This document shows positions 47,077 to 58,911 of a stretch of DNA of 64,000 nucleotides, in pieces. The notes below the pieces were generated by a model. It made no database searches. It worked only from the letters and a program-made list of their open reading frames with translations, and was not told the origin of the DNA. The translations under genes were made by a program, and so were the position numbers. This DNA is from Doryteuthis pealeii (taxonomy: Eukaryota > Mollusca > Cephalopoda > Myopsida > Loliginidae), in NCBI GenBank assembly GCA_023376005.1, contig CM042179.1:17413258-17477257 (forward strand), written 5' to 3'. Within the stretch, counting starts at the first letter, position 1. Each line of letters starts with the position of its first letter.

Positions 47077-47220
47077 GATATCAAATTGATTTTCTATACT
47101 GCTTATATATATATATATATATATATATATACTGATTAAATTTGGTCCTTAGTTATTTTGTTTCATTTTTCATTTTTATGTTGGTAGTATCCATACTATC
47201 GAATTTCATTCCAAACATTA

Positions 47221-47222
<2 letters not shown>

Positions 47223-47270
<48 letters not shown>
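47223..47270. repeat. (TA)n microsatellite
   Basis: Pure TA run of about 48 bp between the inverted-repeat structure and the Helitron relic. Confidence 0.95.
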
Positions 47271-47271
<1 letters not shown>

Positions 47272-47456
47272 CTTAAAAGCCACCCTATTGGGCAGCAATT
47301 AAGCTAGCTCCTTCACAATGATCTTGATTGGGCCCTCAGCTTAACAATGACATTTCATGCATTTAGTACATTTTGAATTTTATCAAACTTAGACAATTTT
47401 TTTGTCAAACAAATAAGTTTTCATGAAAACAATGATATAATTTGTCTATTTGGAAC

Positions 47457-47720
47457 TTATTGAATAATTGCATGATAAACATTTTTTTTGTTTTCCCATT
47501 TGGGGTCAATACAAATAGCTTGTTTCCATTCACAACCAACATAGAGCTGGCCGTGAGAAAAGCAGTGTTTGATCAGATGAAACCCAGTTAATTTTAATGA
47601 TTGTCCTTGAGACTTATCAATTGACATTGTATAGCACACCTGGTTGCTGTTTGATCTGGGTTTTCATTTGCACAGGACTTTTTTTTTCCTCGTTGCAGCC
47701 TTGGCTCTTTTGATTGCAAA
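47457..47720 (-). pseudogene. Helitron helicase (Pif1-like) C-terminal relic
   Basis: The minus-strand frame from 47639 reads MSIDKSQGQSLKLTGFHL, then CFSHGQLYVGCEWKQAICI. This is the Pif1-family motif IxKSQGQ...L, followed by CFSHGQLYVAxSRV, the C-terminal helicase motifs of Helitron Rep-Hel proteins. The SR of motif VI is lost (here CEWK). Upstream, to about 47720, only a basic stretch, RKKKSCANENPDQ, is seen. The rest of the element is absent or unrecognisable. Confidence 0.75.
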
Positions 47721-47882
47721 CTGGTCCTCTGTTATTGGAGATTTTTTTTTTTGCGAGACATACTGTTGTCTTATGTGATCAGCAACAATAAACTTCAGAA
47801 GAATTCAAAATTGATCACCCTATTCTACCTTTTAAAAATTCAATGATAATTTTTCTGCTGCTACTTGATCTCAATCTCAATC

Positions 47883-48764
47883 ATAATGAAAGGTTCACAT
47901 TTTAACTCATCACTGGTAACTTCCATTTCCAAATATTTGTAAACAAACCAACAGATGATTTTTTGCACTTGTATCTGAGAAAAACAAATGTTAAAAATTG
48001 TGTGATACTATGTCTGAATAACACCCCTCTATTTAAATAAATATAAAAAAATATTTTGTAAATAAAAACTGTATTTTTATTTAGATAAATATATCTGCAT
48101 TTTTCTTCTGATTAAATAAAAAATATTTTAGTATAAAAATATGTCTTTTGTATTTAAAAAAAAAAAAAATTTAAGTGTTGAAAAATATTCATAAAACTCC
48201 TGATAAAAAAAGTATTTATTTAAAAAAGGATTTTGCTATTGAATTTCGATTTGATTATGTGTACCAAACATGTGATCAAATTAAAAATTAATATTTTCAA
48301 AAATCAAACAAAAGAAGAATTTATTTATTAAAAAAGAACAATAACAATATTAATTTATTGTTAGTGCCAAATTAATTCTTTTATTAAAATCAAAAACTGG
48401 TACTAATGCAAGAGATAATATTATTAGATTACATTACATTACATTTTATGGAAATACCCAAAGATTAGGGTAAGAGTCAGGGTTAGTTTTAGGGAGTTTC
48501 CATAATCTAATACTATTTATACATAAAATATGATTTTAATGATATTATCTCTTGCATGCTATTTTGGATTTGTACCCCAAAACTACTGTAAAAATGTGTA
48601 TTTGGTTTGTTAATAACATGAACAAACTATTTATTTAATTTATTGTAAGTGAAACTTCTCCATAAAACTTCTGATCAAAATTGTTTGTTGGTTTGTTTAC
48701 AAATATTTAGAAGTGGAAGTTACCAGTGACAAGTTAAAATGTGAACCTCTCATTACTTTGATGA
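47883..48764. mobile_element. 880-bp inverted-repeat element
   Basis: An arm at 47883-47962 (AAAGGTTCACATTTTAACTC, ACTGGTAACTTCCATTTCC, TTTGTAAACAAACCAACA) recurs inverted at about 48682-48764 with roughly one mismatch in ten. A second nested inverted pair (ATGCAAGAGATAATATTATT near 48404; ATTATCTCTTGCAT near 48544) sits in the interior. No transposase and no clear target duplication were found. Being immediately next to the Helitron relic may be meaningful or chance. Class unknown. Confidence 0.7.
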
Positions 48765-48769
48765 TTTGG

Positions 48770-49142
48770 GGTGCCTATTAGATACTTGTTCTAACAATAC
48801 CAAATATTATTCAGACAAATAAATGCTTTACATTGTTGATGAAATTAACACATTTTGGTTAATCCTTTCTTCAGCCCTTATCAGAAAAAAACCCTGTTTA
48901 CAAAGAAGCTGGAATAAAATACTTTTGGACTAATGAGAATTGAAGAATGGTTTGACTGAAACATTGTTGATATCATAAAGAATAGAAAAGGGTGTTCAAC
49001 TATCTGAACAATATTTAGTAAATCAAGATATTACTTTACATTAATTGGAGATAGCCAACAAACTTAAAATATCAAGTATTGAACATATTTTTGCACAAGC
49101 TTGCAAGTTAATTGCTTTCATGTATGGTTTCCACATAACTAA

Positions 49143-49178
<36 letters not shown>

Positions 49179-49700
49179 TAATAAAACAAATGCACTGTAT
49201 ATCTCTATATACATTTGCTATTCAAATGAGATGAAAAAATTACATTTTAAAAAAGATTTTAACAAGCAATGAAAAGTGGTCATTTTCTTCATTAACCAAG
49301 CAAAACATGTTACAACAATACAGCAGACAAAATCAAAAGTTTTTATAAACTTTTAATTGGTCTGCTGTATTCACCATATACCATGTGAATTACCATTTTA
49401 TTGCATTCTATAGAGATTTTTTTTTAATGAAAAAAAAGTTAGACACCTTAAACACCATTGTTCAGAAATATTTTTTTTAAATTCTAAAAGGATGGAATTA
49501 TAATTATTATTTACTTGTTTTACTTAATAAATAGAATGAAACTTTTTTCCATTCAATACAAAAATCAAATCAATATAAAAATTACTCCATATTCAAATTA
49601 GATGTCTGAAAAGTTAATTTTAGTTTATATAATTACTTAGATCTACGTAAATAAAAGCTTGTTAATTTTTTAAAATTTATCTTTTATAATTTTTCAATTT
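48770..49700. other. End of the 28.7-kb intron
   Basis: AT-rich, with an (AAT)n microsatellite at 49142-49180. No coding motif. A polypyrimidine tract (TTTTTCAATTTCAG) leads into the exon at 49704. Confidence 0.6.
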
Positions 49701-49703
49701 CAG

Positions 49704-49905
49704 AATACATTCCATGGACCCATAGAAATATTTGGTAAACTCTTATATATCCAGATGCAAAATGGACATACTGAAAAGGATAGAATTACCAAAGAACAAT
49801 TTGTTAAAGCTGGAAAAGAAATCTTAAAGATGAATGATATTAGTGATCAGAAGAAATATTATTTCAAATTATTTGCAGCTGGAAAATCTTTTCTTACCAA
49901 AGATG
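49704..49905 (+). CDS. TLDc-domain protein, second visible exon
   Basis: 202 bp, phase 0 in and phase 1 out, with acceptor TTTCAATTTCAG and donor GTAAG. It encodes 67 residues (NTFHGPIEIFGK...FLTKDG). In the predicted protein it is the helical segment containing ITKEQFVKAGKEILKM, an EF-hand-like or decayed calcium-binding helix pair that in MEAK7 precedes the middle domain. The junction with the 22-residue exon at 20900 aligns without a gap to the MEAK7 layout. I therefore see no need for a missing exon in the 28.7-kb intron. Confidence 0.85.
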
Positions 49906-51928
49906 GTAAGTATTCATTAAAAATGTGTACTAATAAAAAATATTAAAATTTTTAAAAAAAGAGACTTTCTTTCCTTTCCCTTCTGATTTAACACCTGCAA
50001 AAGGTTGTAGAATAAATCATTGTGTTAAAAATAAAAGCAATAAAATGAGTTCAAGAGATTTTAAAAAAAATAAATTTGTTAATATTTATTCAATAAATCC
50101 TTTACATAAATGGTGTATGGAATTAAGAAATAAGTGACCTTAATAAGAGACTCAAAGAACATGTCTATGCTGGTTTGGTTTGAAATGAGCGAACAGTCAC
50201 CAAGTTCCTGTTAGGAAAACAAGTAGATTTTTCATATGAAATTTACACAGAAATTCATTTGTAACTCCACACTTTTCTTGAGATAAAAAAGAAGGAAAGA
50301 AATGTTTGCAGAAAGTTTCATTTATGATATGTATATGTGTGAAAATACTAAAAAGTTATGAAAGTGTAACATGTGAAATTATATTTGTACTAGAAGTACA
50401 TAGCTGAGAAGGGTTCTTTAGTTATGTCCAGTTTTTATATGTGAAATATACATGTCTGTATATTTGAAGGCTTTTGGTACCATGCATTAAGTATAATGTT
50501 GTGTGTTAGTGTACCACTGGCAGAAATACCAAACCTCTGATAGTTGTCCATAGATTGATGAAACTATGCCTTTGTTTAATAGCATACTGAATAAAAAAGA
50601 CTTAGCTTCACGGCTTTTCTTAAATATTAGAATGTGTCACTGTGACGAAGGATGGTGTCACTTTCTAGCAATGGTTAGTAAAAGTTATCATGCAGACAAG
50701 GGAGGTAATTCCACAACTTGAAACAAGAAATGTACTGCTTTTTGGTCCTGTTATAAAAATATAAGAATTGTGAATTAATTTATTGCATTAAAGTTTCAAA
50801 CCTTTTTGCACTGAAAATAAAAATGTTTATTTTTCTTATATACTAAATAGTAATTTTATCTCTGCCTGTTCTAAATATCCATTTGTACAAATATTCATAT
50901 TGCATATTAGAATGAATTCTGGTGAATCATTGTGGAAACAGCATAAATAATAAGAAGGATACATTCAACTCCCCAAAAATCTCTTTGAATAATAATGGCT
51001 CTTCACAAAAGTATAGACAATAATATTGGAAATATTATTGTCTCTCAGAATCCGGGAAAGACAAAATTGTTTATAATATTTATCATGTTATTTATAGTTT
51101 CTCTTTTTCTGAGAACTGAAAATATCCATACATTTATCAAATAGAATAAAGAAAATAATCACTCTTCAATTTTGTAAAGTGATATAATTTCTAATGTAAT
51201 TAATGGCTATAAATCTACATTACAAAAGAACTAAAAATAAATCTGTACGTGCAACACCAGTTATTTCCCCTGGACTCGATGTTTGAAAGTTAAAAAAAGT
51301 AAAAAAAAAAAAAAAAACACATTCTGCTTTTAAAAAAAATGTTTATCAATACAATTATATGAAATTATATGAATACAAAAAAAATTATCATTTGGTCATA
51401 GTTATAGATCATTCAATACAATGCAAGATGTAAAATATTAATGGTTTTTATTTAGCACTAATTTGTCAACTTGGATATTTTTTCATTGATACATAAGTAT
51501 ATTTATTATAGTGATAATGAATTTATGTTAAACTCATTTCATTATATAAAAATATAAGCATTAGCATATATTTTCATCACTGGTTACTCATTAAAAATAA
51601 AATGCGATATTCTAAGATTAAAAAATGACTAAACTACCTCATGAGATAGGAAGAAATTATCTGTTATAATTGTTTTAAATTCATTTTTAATTGTAATACT
51701 AATATATGACTTTAAATAAATATCTTAATTATATCTCCTAATATGATATGAAATCAATTCATTTGTATTTTTTAATTTGATTTGTTTGCTCCTTTAATTT
51801 TTTGTTTACTTCTTAGTTTTTTTTAATGTTTACTCCTTTAATTCTTTATTTGTTTACTCCTTTTACTTTTTTATAATTAGTTTATTCCTTTAATTTAAAA
51901 AATGTTTTTTTACTCTTTTACTTTTCAG
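49906..51928. other. Intron of the TLDc gene
   Basis: AT-rich, with no recognised element. Contains a perfect short hairpin at 51015-51043 (AGACAATAATATT and its complement around GGA) and poly-A at 51301-51317. Confidence 0.7.
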
Positions 51929-52041
51929 ACTGCAAAAATCTGGTGTCTATTTGTTATGCACTCACTTTATCTTTATCTTCAATTCCTTATTCACATTTTG
52001 AAAATGATGAACGTATTTTTGATGCCATGGTTAAAAGTATG
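51929..52041 (+). CDS. TLDc-domain protein, third visible exon
   Basis: 113 bp, phase 1 in and phase 0 out, with acceptor TTACTTTTCAG and donor GTAAG. It encodes DCKNLVSICYALTLSLSS and then SHFENDERIFDAMVKSM, predicted helical with one hydrophobic stretch (not long enough for a membrane span). It is part of the middle helical region of the family. Confidence 0.85.
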
Positions 52042-53420
52042 GTAAGTAAAACATGCTTATTTGTAATATCTAATACATTGATTTAAATATATAAATTATT
52101 AAAATAAACTGATGTGCTAGAAAATGAGATACCTACGTAATAAAGGCAGTTATCACATATGACATATATGGTGCTGAAATCAATGCATAGATATATCTAT
52201 CCAGGCATATTCCAGAGCTGTTCATAAGTTGTTTTTTTGTTGTTTTTTTTTTTAGATGTGGCTGCATTTATTTACATGTGCAACATGCCCCATTCAGGCT
52301 CAATGGAGTTTAAATCTTGCAAGTGCATAAACTAATGGTATACTATGAAGTAAACTAAGTAGAACCAGTTTTATGTTACCTAAATACAATCAAATGATCA
52401 CCACTATAAGATAAAAGGAGGCAAATTATCTGCAATAAGATCTTTCTATATATTTCCTGTTATGACAGACTTTAGTTTCACAATATTCAACAAAACTTAC
52501 TCCACACCATAACCACTACCAGCTTGAGAATTGGAATCCATAGTCTCCTTCTTTTTTTTTAAATCAAAAAGAACATTTTAGTGCTTAATTTTTTTAAATT
52601 TATAAAAATTTATAAATTTGTGATCCTTCAAGATAGAGTGAATCATCTTTTATCTTTGACATTTATTGACAACTTCAACTTTAAAATAAAACAAAGAATC
52701 CTCTTTTAGCATTGTCATACACTTCATACTAACTTTAAAATGAAACAGTAGAATTTATTGATACTTAAGCTATTTTTATTTATCTACTTTATTTTTGTCA
52801 GACTTTTGAGAACCATTATAACTCTTACCAAATGTACAAAAAATGAAATAACCTTTTCTGGTGTAGTCATTATTACTCTGTCATTTTGTCTTAACATCAG
52901 TTTATTATGAACACACATAGATAATACAATGCTTAAGTAAATGTGAAAAAAATTAAAGAGAGAAATGATATAAAATGGTAACAAAATAAATATGTAATTC
53001 AAATTTAAATAAAATAAATGACATTGGAAAAGAGTATACTTTCAGGAAAAAATAAGTTGATAAAAAATGTGTAAAAGAATTCTTTGTCAAATATTTAAAA
53101 TGGAGTCTACAAAAAGGAAAAGATGATTGCATTTAACTCCTGCTATAGGAAATTAATTTTTGTTATATATGTACAGTATAAGATAGAATCATAATCTTTA
53201 ATAACTCTCAATTCTAAAGATTTTTGTTCACATGTTGTCTTATAAATATATCATCCCCCCTTTTTTTGTCAATTGTCAAATTGAAAGAACCCCTGTCTTA
53301 AAATCAAATTTTTCTGACCAATTCACTTGAAGTTTTTAAACATGTATTCTTGGACTATAAGACCCTAACAATATTGTTTGAATTACTGCACTACCCACCT
53401 ATGATTTATCTTACAGGTTA
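52042..53420. other. Intron of the TLDc gene, unique part
   Basis: AT-rich sequence with no recognised element, preceding the (GA)n composite array. Confidence 0.6.
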
Positions 53421-53422
53421 CT

Positions 53423-53424
<2 letters not shown>

Positions 53425-53467
<43 letters not shown>

Positions 53468-54129
53468 ACTAAAATGCTAACACTCTTCATTACTTAGAGA
53501 GAGAGAGAGAGAGATCAAGCTACTAAAATGCCAACACTCTTCATTACTTGGAGAGAGAGAGAGAGAGAGAGAGAGATCAAGCTACTAAAATGCTAACACT
53601 CTTCATTACTTGGAGAGAGAGAGAGATAGAGAGAGATCAAGCTACTAAAATGCTAACACTCTTCATTACTTGGAGAGAGAGAGAGAGAGAGATCAAGCTA
53701 CTAAAATGCTAACACTCTTCAATACTTGGAGAGAGAGAGAGTGAGAGATCAAGTTAGTAAAATGCTAACACTCTTCATTACTTGGAGAGAGAGAGAGAGA
53801 GAGAGAGATCAAGCTACTAAAATGCTAACTCTCATTACTTGAGAGAGAGAGAGAGAGAGAGATCAAGCTACTAAAATGCTAACACTCTTCATTACTTGGA
53901 GAGAGAGAGAGAGAGAGAGATCAAGCTACTAAAAATGCTAACACTCTTCATTACTTGAGAGAGAGAGAGAGAGAGAGATCAAGCTACTAAAATGCTAACA
54001 CTCTTCATTACTTGGAGAGAGAGAGAGAGAGAGAGAGGAGAGATAAATGCTAACACTCTTCATTACTTGAGAGGAGAGAGAGAGAGAGAGAGAGATCAAG
54101 CTACTAAAATGCTAACACTCTTCATTACT

Positions 54130-54166
<37 letters not shown>

Positions 54167-54302
54167 AAAATGCTAACACTCTTCATTACTTGGAGAGAGA
54201 GAGAGAGAGAGAGAGCTACTAAAATGCTAACACTCTTCATTACTTGGAGAGAGAGAGAGAGAGAGAGATCAAGCTACTAAAATGCTAACACTCTTCATTA
54301 CT

Positions 54303-54340
<38 letters not shown>

Positions 54341-54831
54341 AAGCTACTAAAATGCTAACACTCTTCATTACTTGGAGAGAGAGAGAGAGAGAGAGAGATC
54401 AAGCTACTAAAATGCTAACACTCTTCATTACTTGGAGAGAGAGAGAGAGAGAGAGAAACTACTAAAATAACACTCTTCATTACTTGAGAGAGAGAGAGAG
54501 AGAGAGAGATCAAGCTACTAAAATGCTAACACTCTTCATTACTTGAGAGAGAGAGAGAGAGAGAGATCAAGCTACTAAAAAGCTAACACTCTTCATTACT
54601 TGAGAGAGAGAGAGAGAGAGAGATCAAGCTACTAAAATGCTAACACTCTTCATTACTTGGAGAGAGAGAGAGAGAGAGATCAAGCTACTAAAATGCTAAC
54701 ACTCTTCATTACTTGAGAGAGAGAGAGAGAGAGAGATCAAGCTACTAAAATGCTAACACTCTTCATTACTTGAGAGAGAGAGAGAGAGAGAGAGAGATCA
54801 AGCTACTAAAAGGCTAACACTCTTCATTACT

Positions 54832-54864
<33 letters not shown>

Positions 54865-55144
54865 ACTAAAATGCTAACACTCTTCATTACTTGAGAGAGA
54901 GAGAGAGAGAGAGATCAAGCTACTAAAATGCTAACACTCTTCATTACTTGGAGAGAGAGAGAGAGAGAGAGAGAGAGATCAAGCTACTAAAATGCTAACA
55001 CTCTTCATTACTTGAGAGAGAGAGAGAGAGAGAGATCAAGCTACTAAAAATGCTAACACTCTTCATTACTTGAGAGAGAGAGAGAGAGAGAGATCAAGCT
55101 ACTAAAATGCTAACACTCTTCATTACTTGGAGAGAGAGAGAGAG

Positions 55145-55181
<37 letters not shown>

Positions 55182-55214
55182 AAGCTACTAAAATGCTAAC
55201 ACTCTTCATTACTT
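53425..55214. repeat. (GA)n composite minisatellite, about 30 units
   Basis: About 30 tandem units of 50-75 bp. Each has a (GA)n run of 6 to 17 repeats followed by a constant block of about 38 bp, containing TCAAGCTACTAAAATGCTAA and CACTCTTCATTACTTG. The constant block is highly conserved across units, with rare changes (TGCCAAC at unit 2, CTTCAATAC at unit 5, a missing segment at unit 10). The GA run length varies freely. The last unit has an AGAGGAGAGA interruption. The array fills much of the intron between exons 52041 and 55454. Confidence 0.98.
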
Positions 55215-55453
55215 TGGTTCAGATATGTCTTATTATGGAATTAGGAAATTTCAGAAAAAAATACTGTTTTAATTTTTTTAAATACCTTACTAAACAGGTA
55301 ATACTTTTTAATACCCTTCTTTATAAATTTAAAAAAAAACCTAAATTTGATAATTATAACAGTTCTAAAATAACTAAAAGAAAAAGATTTATTGTAATGT
55401 TTTAACTTCTGTTACTAATTTATATTTTGGTTATATTTTTTACTTTTTTGCAG

Positions 55454-55585
55454 TATGGCATACATGAAAAATTGGCCTACTCAGAGTTCATGCACTGGAT
55501 GGAAAAGCATTGTATACATCTTTTTTGCAGTGTTCATGAATGGGTAATTAGTATATTAACAGGATCTAAGTCTCACATGGAAGAG
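55454..55585 (+). CDS. TLDc-domain protein, fourth visible exon
   Basis: 132 bp, phase 0 at both ends, with acceptor TACTTTTTTGCAG and donor GTGAG. It encodes 44 residues, YGIHEKLAYSEFMHWMEKH and then IHLFCSVHEWVISILTGSK. The LxYxEFxxWxxxxxPHLF...W string is the linker preceding the TLDc domain in MEAK7/EAK-7/Rtc5-type proteins and is one of the better family markers here. The exon begins about 240 bp after the (GA)n composite array. Confidence 0.87.
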
Positions 55586-56815
55586 GTGAGTTTAAACTGA
55601 TGATTTCTCTTTAGAAAAATAAAGACTAAAAAAAAAAAATAAGTATATCCCAAAAGATATCATTTTGAGACTTGTATAAATGGCATTGTATTTTTTTTCA
55701 GTGACAGAAAATGCAATACATTCATATATAGTCCAGGTTAAAAGAAACAGTAAGAGTAACCTGAAGCCAAACATTTTTAGACCTTATTTTAATGATGCAG
55801 AATCATTGGGGAACAAAAAAGTTTTGGTAAATGTGCCAGTCTATCAAAACCAATGATACCTGCATCAGAAAAATAAAGTCTAAAATGTTTGGTTTCAGGT
55901 CATTCTTACTGTTAAAAACCTGAACTAATAAATAGAATCTATAATAAACAAATATCTGTAATTTTAGTTTTATTAACTTTCTCACAAAACCTTGTCATAC
56001 AGTTTTAATAGTTTAAATTTTTCTATAAAAAAATGCTGAGTGATTTATAAATAATTCATTTCATAAACATAAAACTTATTTAAATTATACACTTTAAACT
56101 CTACCACATTGCTTCTTAATTTTTATTATATATTTGAGAATATAGAAGAGGAAATATAAAAATATTTTCTCTTTGAAAATATGTAATAATTGTTATTTTT
56201 GAGTAAAATAGTTAACTTATTTATGTTAATTGAAAAAGAAGTCTTTGATTTTTTTATTCTATCTGTACTTATTTATATATAATAATACTTTTCATTTTTC
56301 ATTATATTCCTTCATGATTATTCTTATACAAATTCATATATTATGTGTAAATATGATTTTTTTTCTTTCTAATATCCTGAAATTCTATTTTTTATATTCA
56401 TTGCATTTACTTTTATTATTTGTAGATTATTCCACATAATATATAAAGCAAATTTAAGTTTTTTTAAGGATACTTCTGCTACTACTATTTACTAAAATAC
56501 TCTACTAAAATGTATAATCCTGTGAAATACTCATAAAATACTCCTAAGATCACATTTATCTATTGACATACCGTGTATAATAATATATTTGATAGGTTCT
56601 ACAAAAGAAATTTAGACAATCTGAAACATATCATAACAACTTCATTTGCTACTGTAAATGAAGATATGTTAATGCAATAAATTGACTACCACCTTCATAC
56701 AGGATGTGAAGGATAAATTTTTATGTAAATTATTCAAAAAATGAAAATAACACTGACATGTCATTTTATCAGATATATTTACTTGAAATACTATAGATTA
56801 GATTAATTCAAATAA
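55586..56815. other. Intron of the TLDc gene with a foldback
   Basis: An imperfect foldback has a left arm at about 55733-55798 (CAGGTTAAAAGAAACAGTAA, CCAAACATTTTTAGACC) and a right arm at about 55861-55922 (GTCTAAAATGTTTGG, CTTACTGTTAAAAACCTG), with a loop of about 62 nt. The rest is AT-rich with no recognised gene. Confidence 0.8.
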
Positions 56816-56819
56816 ATCA

Positions 56820-57790
56820 CTGTTGGCTTAAATCACAGCCTCCAGATAACTTTGGAATCTCCTGCAAGTCTTTCTGATAGTCTCATTGTTTAAATTGGTA
56901 AATACTGCCATTAACTTTGCCTTCTGTCATTTTTGGTATTGCATGGAGTTTTGTTGGTCTCTCGCTCAAGTGTGCCCCACACATAATAACCAAGGGGATT
57001 GAAATCTGAGGAGTTAGGTGGCCAGATGTTAGGGGTGATGTAGTCGCAGAAATTTTCTGACACCCAAAACTGTGTTCTTCTGTTTGTGTGTCATGAAGAG
57101 CCCTGTTTCTAGATGTAGGGTCTAGGGCTGCACTACCTAATCCAGGCACTTAATGTAGGCATCCATGTTGAGTCTGAAGCCATGAGGCAAGATGAATGAA
57201 GGCATAATGTTACCATCACTAGTGACCAACCCAAATTATGTGGAATGGGTATTTTAGTTTTCATCACTATCAGTACATCTTGTGATGATAAAGCAAACTA
57301 ACAGTTGTTCTGTGAGTTCACCATCTGATTCTTGCAGAAATTTTTATCATCTGAAAAAAAACAAAAAAACATGTTCAGTTGGAGCGGATGCTTAAGTTTG
57401 TTGAAAAGCTTTGCAGTGTAATCTTTCCTCTTGTCCTTCCTGACCTGTGATAAAAAAAAATTCCCTTTCTCATCCTATACCAAATGTCTTCATATGCTAC
57501 CAGCCTGATAAGAAACTCACTCTTATGTCTTTGGCTATGGACCTGATTAACTTGCTGGGATCATTGCCTATTATGGCCTGGATGTTACCATAAAATTTGT
57601 GAGTTCTTTTTTTATCAGAACAATCAAAGAACTTTTGAACTGCCATACCTTCATAATCACCATTGGACCCCTCCAACTGTTTTCAAATCCTCTGTCTTCA
57701 GATTAACACCCAAATTCCGTCATGGTGCTGCTTTTTTCCATACAGTCTCCAACTGACTCTAGTTTGTTGCACAGTAGACAAAACCTGAAA
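56820..57790 (-). pseudogene. Tc1/mariner-type transposase relic
   Basis: Minus-strand translation across frames gives KLIRSIAKDIRVS (about 57500-57550, helix-turn-helix part), then FGLVTSDGNIMPSFILPHGFRLNMDAYIKCLD (about 57145-57240), RRTQFWVSENFCDYITPNIWPPNSSDFNPLGYYVWGTLERETNKTP in shortened form (about 56945-57090), and a C-terminal RLAGDSKVIWRL. The PPNSxDxNPxxYYVWG string contains the last catalytic-aspartate region of the DD(34-37)D/E core. Frameshifts and stops abound. The terminal inverted repeats were not identified. It lies in a TLDc-gene intron, antisense. Confidence 0.85.
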
Positions 57791-57794
57791 CAAG

Positions 57795-58488
57795 CAAAGT
57801 GGATGCTTAAAATTGATAATTTAAAATGGTGATAATTTGCCCATCACACTGTATATGCAGCATGACTAGGGATACACATATTGAGCTACTGTAAATTACA
57901 ATAATAAATTTTTAATAATGAATAAACTTTCAGTATTTTAAATAAATTTCTGAAACTGTCTCTTTTATAGACAGCCTTATAAAAGTCACAGATCCTGGTA
58001 TCCCGGCTTAGGCAACATAAATAATTTTTTAATATTAAAGATAAAATATAAAACTGTAAAATCCCCAAACTTAAAAATATTTTGTTTCATCTAATATAAG
58101 ATGTCTTTATGTCCTTATAATTTTATATTGATTGCTTCTGTGATAAAATTCTTTGATTTTTTTTTTAAATTTTATTTATTTATTTATTTTTTTTTACTTT
58201 AATCTTTTGTTAATTCTCGTGTTTAAATCTATCACTCAATATCAAGTGAAAATTCCTACACTTACAAAAATATTTTTGTATTGTGTTGCTGTCAATTTAT
58301 GTAATCTTTTGATTTATCTTTTACTAATTTTTATTATCTGATGTTTTGAAACATTGTCATTCTGTCTTATTTTTACTCTCTATTTTTGCTATAACACCTC
58401 AAACCTATATAAGTCATAGATTTATGTTTGTACTTTTATTATTATTAATTATTTGTATTATTAAATTATATGCATGTCTTAGTATGTT

Positions 58489-58520
<32 letters not shown>

Positions 58521-58722
58521 TTATTATATGGGAGTGAGATAACATACAAGAATTTTAGTTTTATAAATACAATATTTTCAATTATAAATATTTTACAAAG
58601 TTAGAAGTAATTCTGAGCAATAAACATATTTCAGAAAGTGAATTATCAACAAATGGTAGCTAACACAGTATTAAATATTGTATTCATTATTTAATTGTTG
58701 ATATTTCTATGTTCCTTTTTAG
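57795..58722. other. Intron of the TLDc gene
   Basis: AT- and T-rich, with a (TTTTG)n run at about 58490-58516. Short hydrophobic open frames reflect composition. No element recognised. Confidence 0.6.
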
Positions 58723-58911
58723 GTGTCAACACCAGTTCCTGAACTGGATCATATTCTGAAAGGTCACTACTTGATTAACAAAACTATTCTCTGGTGTATG
58801 TCAATTTTTTTACCTGGAATCTACCTTGCAATTCCAAGTAGAAGTGAAATAGTATCTAGAGCATGTTCAAATCCTTTAATTTCTAGTGGTGTGCAGGATC
58901 TGATAATGAAG
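58723..58911 (+). CDS. TLDc-domain protein, fifth visible exon
   Basis: 189 bp, phase 0 at both ends, with acceptor TTCCTTTTTAG and donor GTGATT (a weaker donor than the others). It encodes 63 residues, starting VSTPVPELDHILKGHYLINK and ending SSGVQDLIMK. The hydrophobic ILWCMSIFLPGIYLAI stretch is probably part of a helical bundle rather than a membrane span. The end of the exon starts the TLDc domain. Confidence 0.86.

Larger units (their letters stand above)
45657..47132. mobile_element. Long inverted-repeat structure with Penelope-type hammerhead-like ends
   Basis: An arm at about 45690-45810 recurs inverted at about 46970-47103 at a level obvious by eye: AAAATCAATTTGATAT, TTCATCAGAATTAATT and GTGAAGTGTG are shared. 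Each arm has a (TA)n run on its outer side (45657-45673 and 47104-47132). Within each arm CTGATGA is followed by a short helix and an A-rich sequence, the layout of a Penelope pLTR hammerhead. The span between the arms holds a LINE tail (45820-46120) and unassigned AT-rich sequence. It could be a Penelope insertion with inverted repeats, or two independent insertions. Confidence 0.6.

Noticed and set aside
53425..55214. CRISPR array
   Set aside because: Regular spacing suggested it at first sight, but the variable part is a (GA)n run and not unique spacers, and the genome is eukaryotic.
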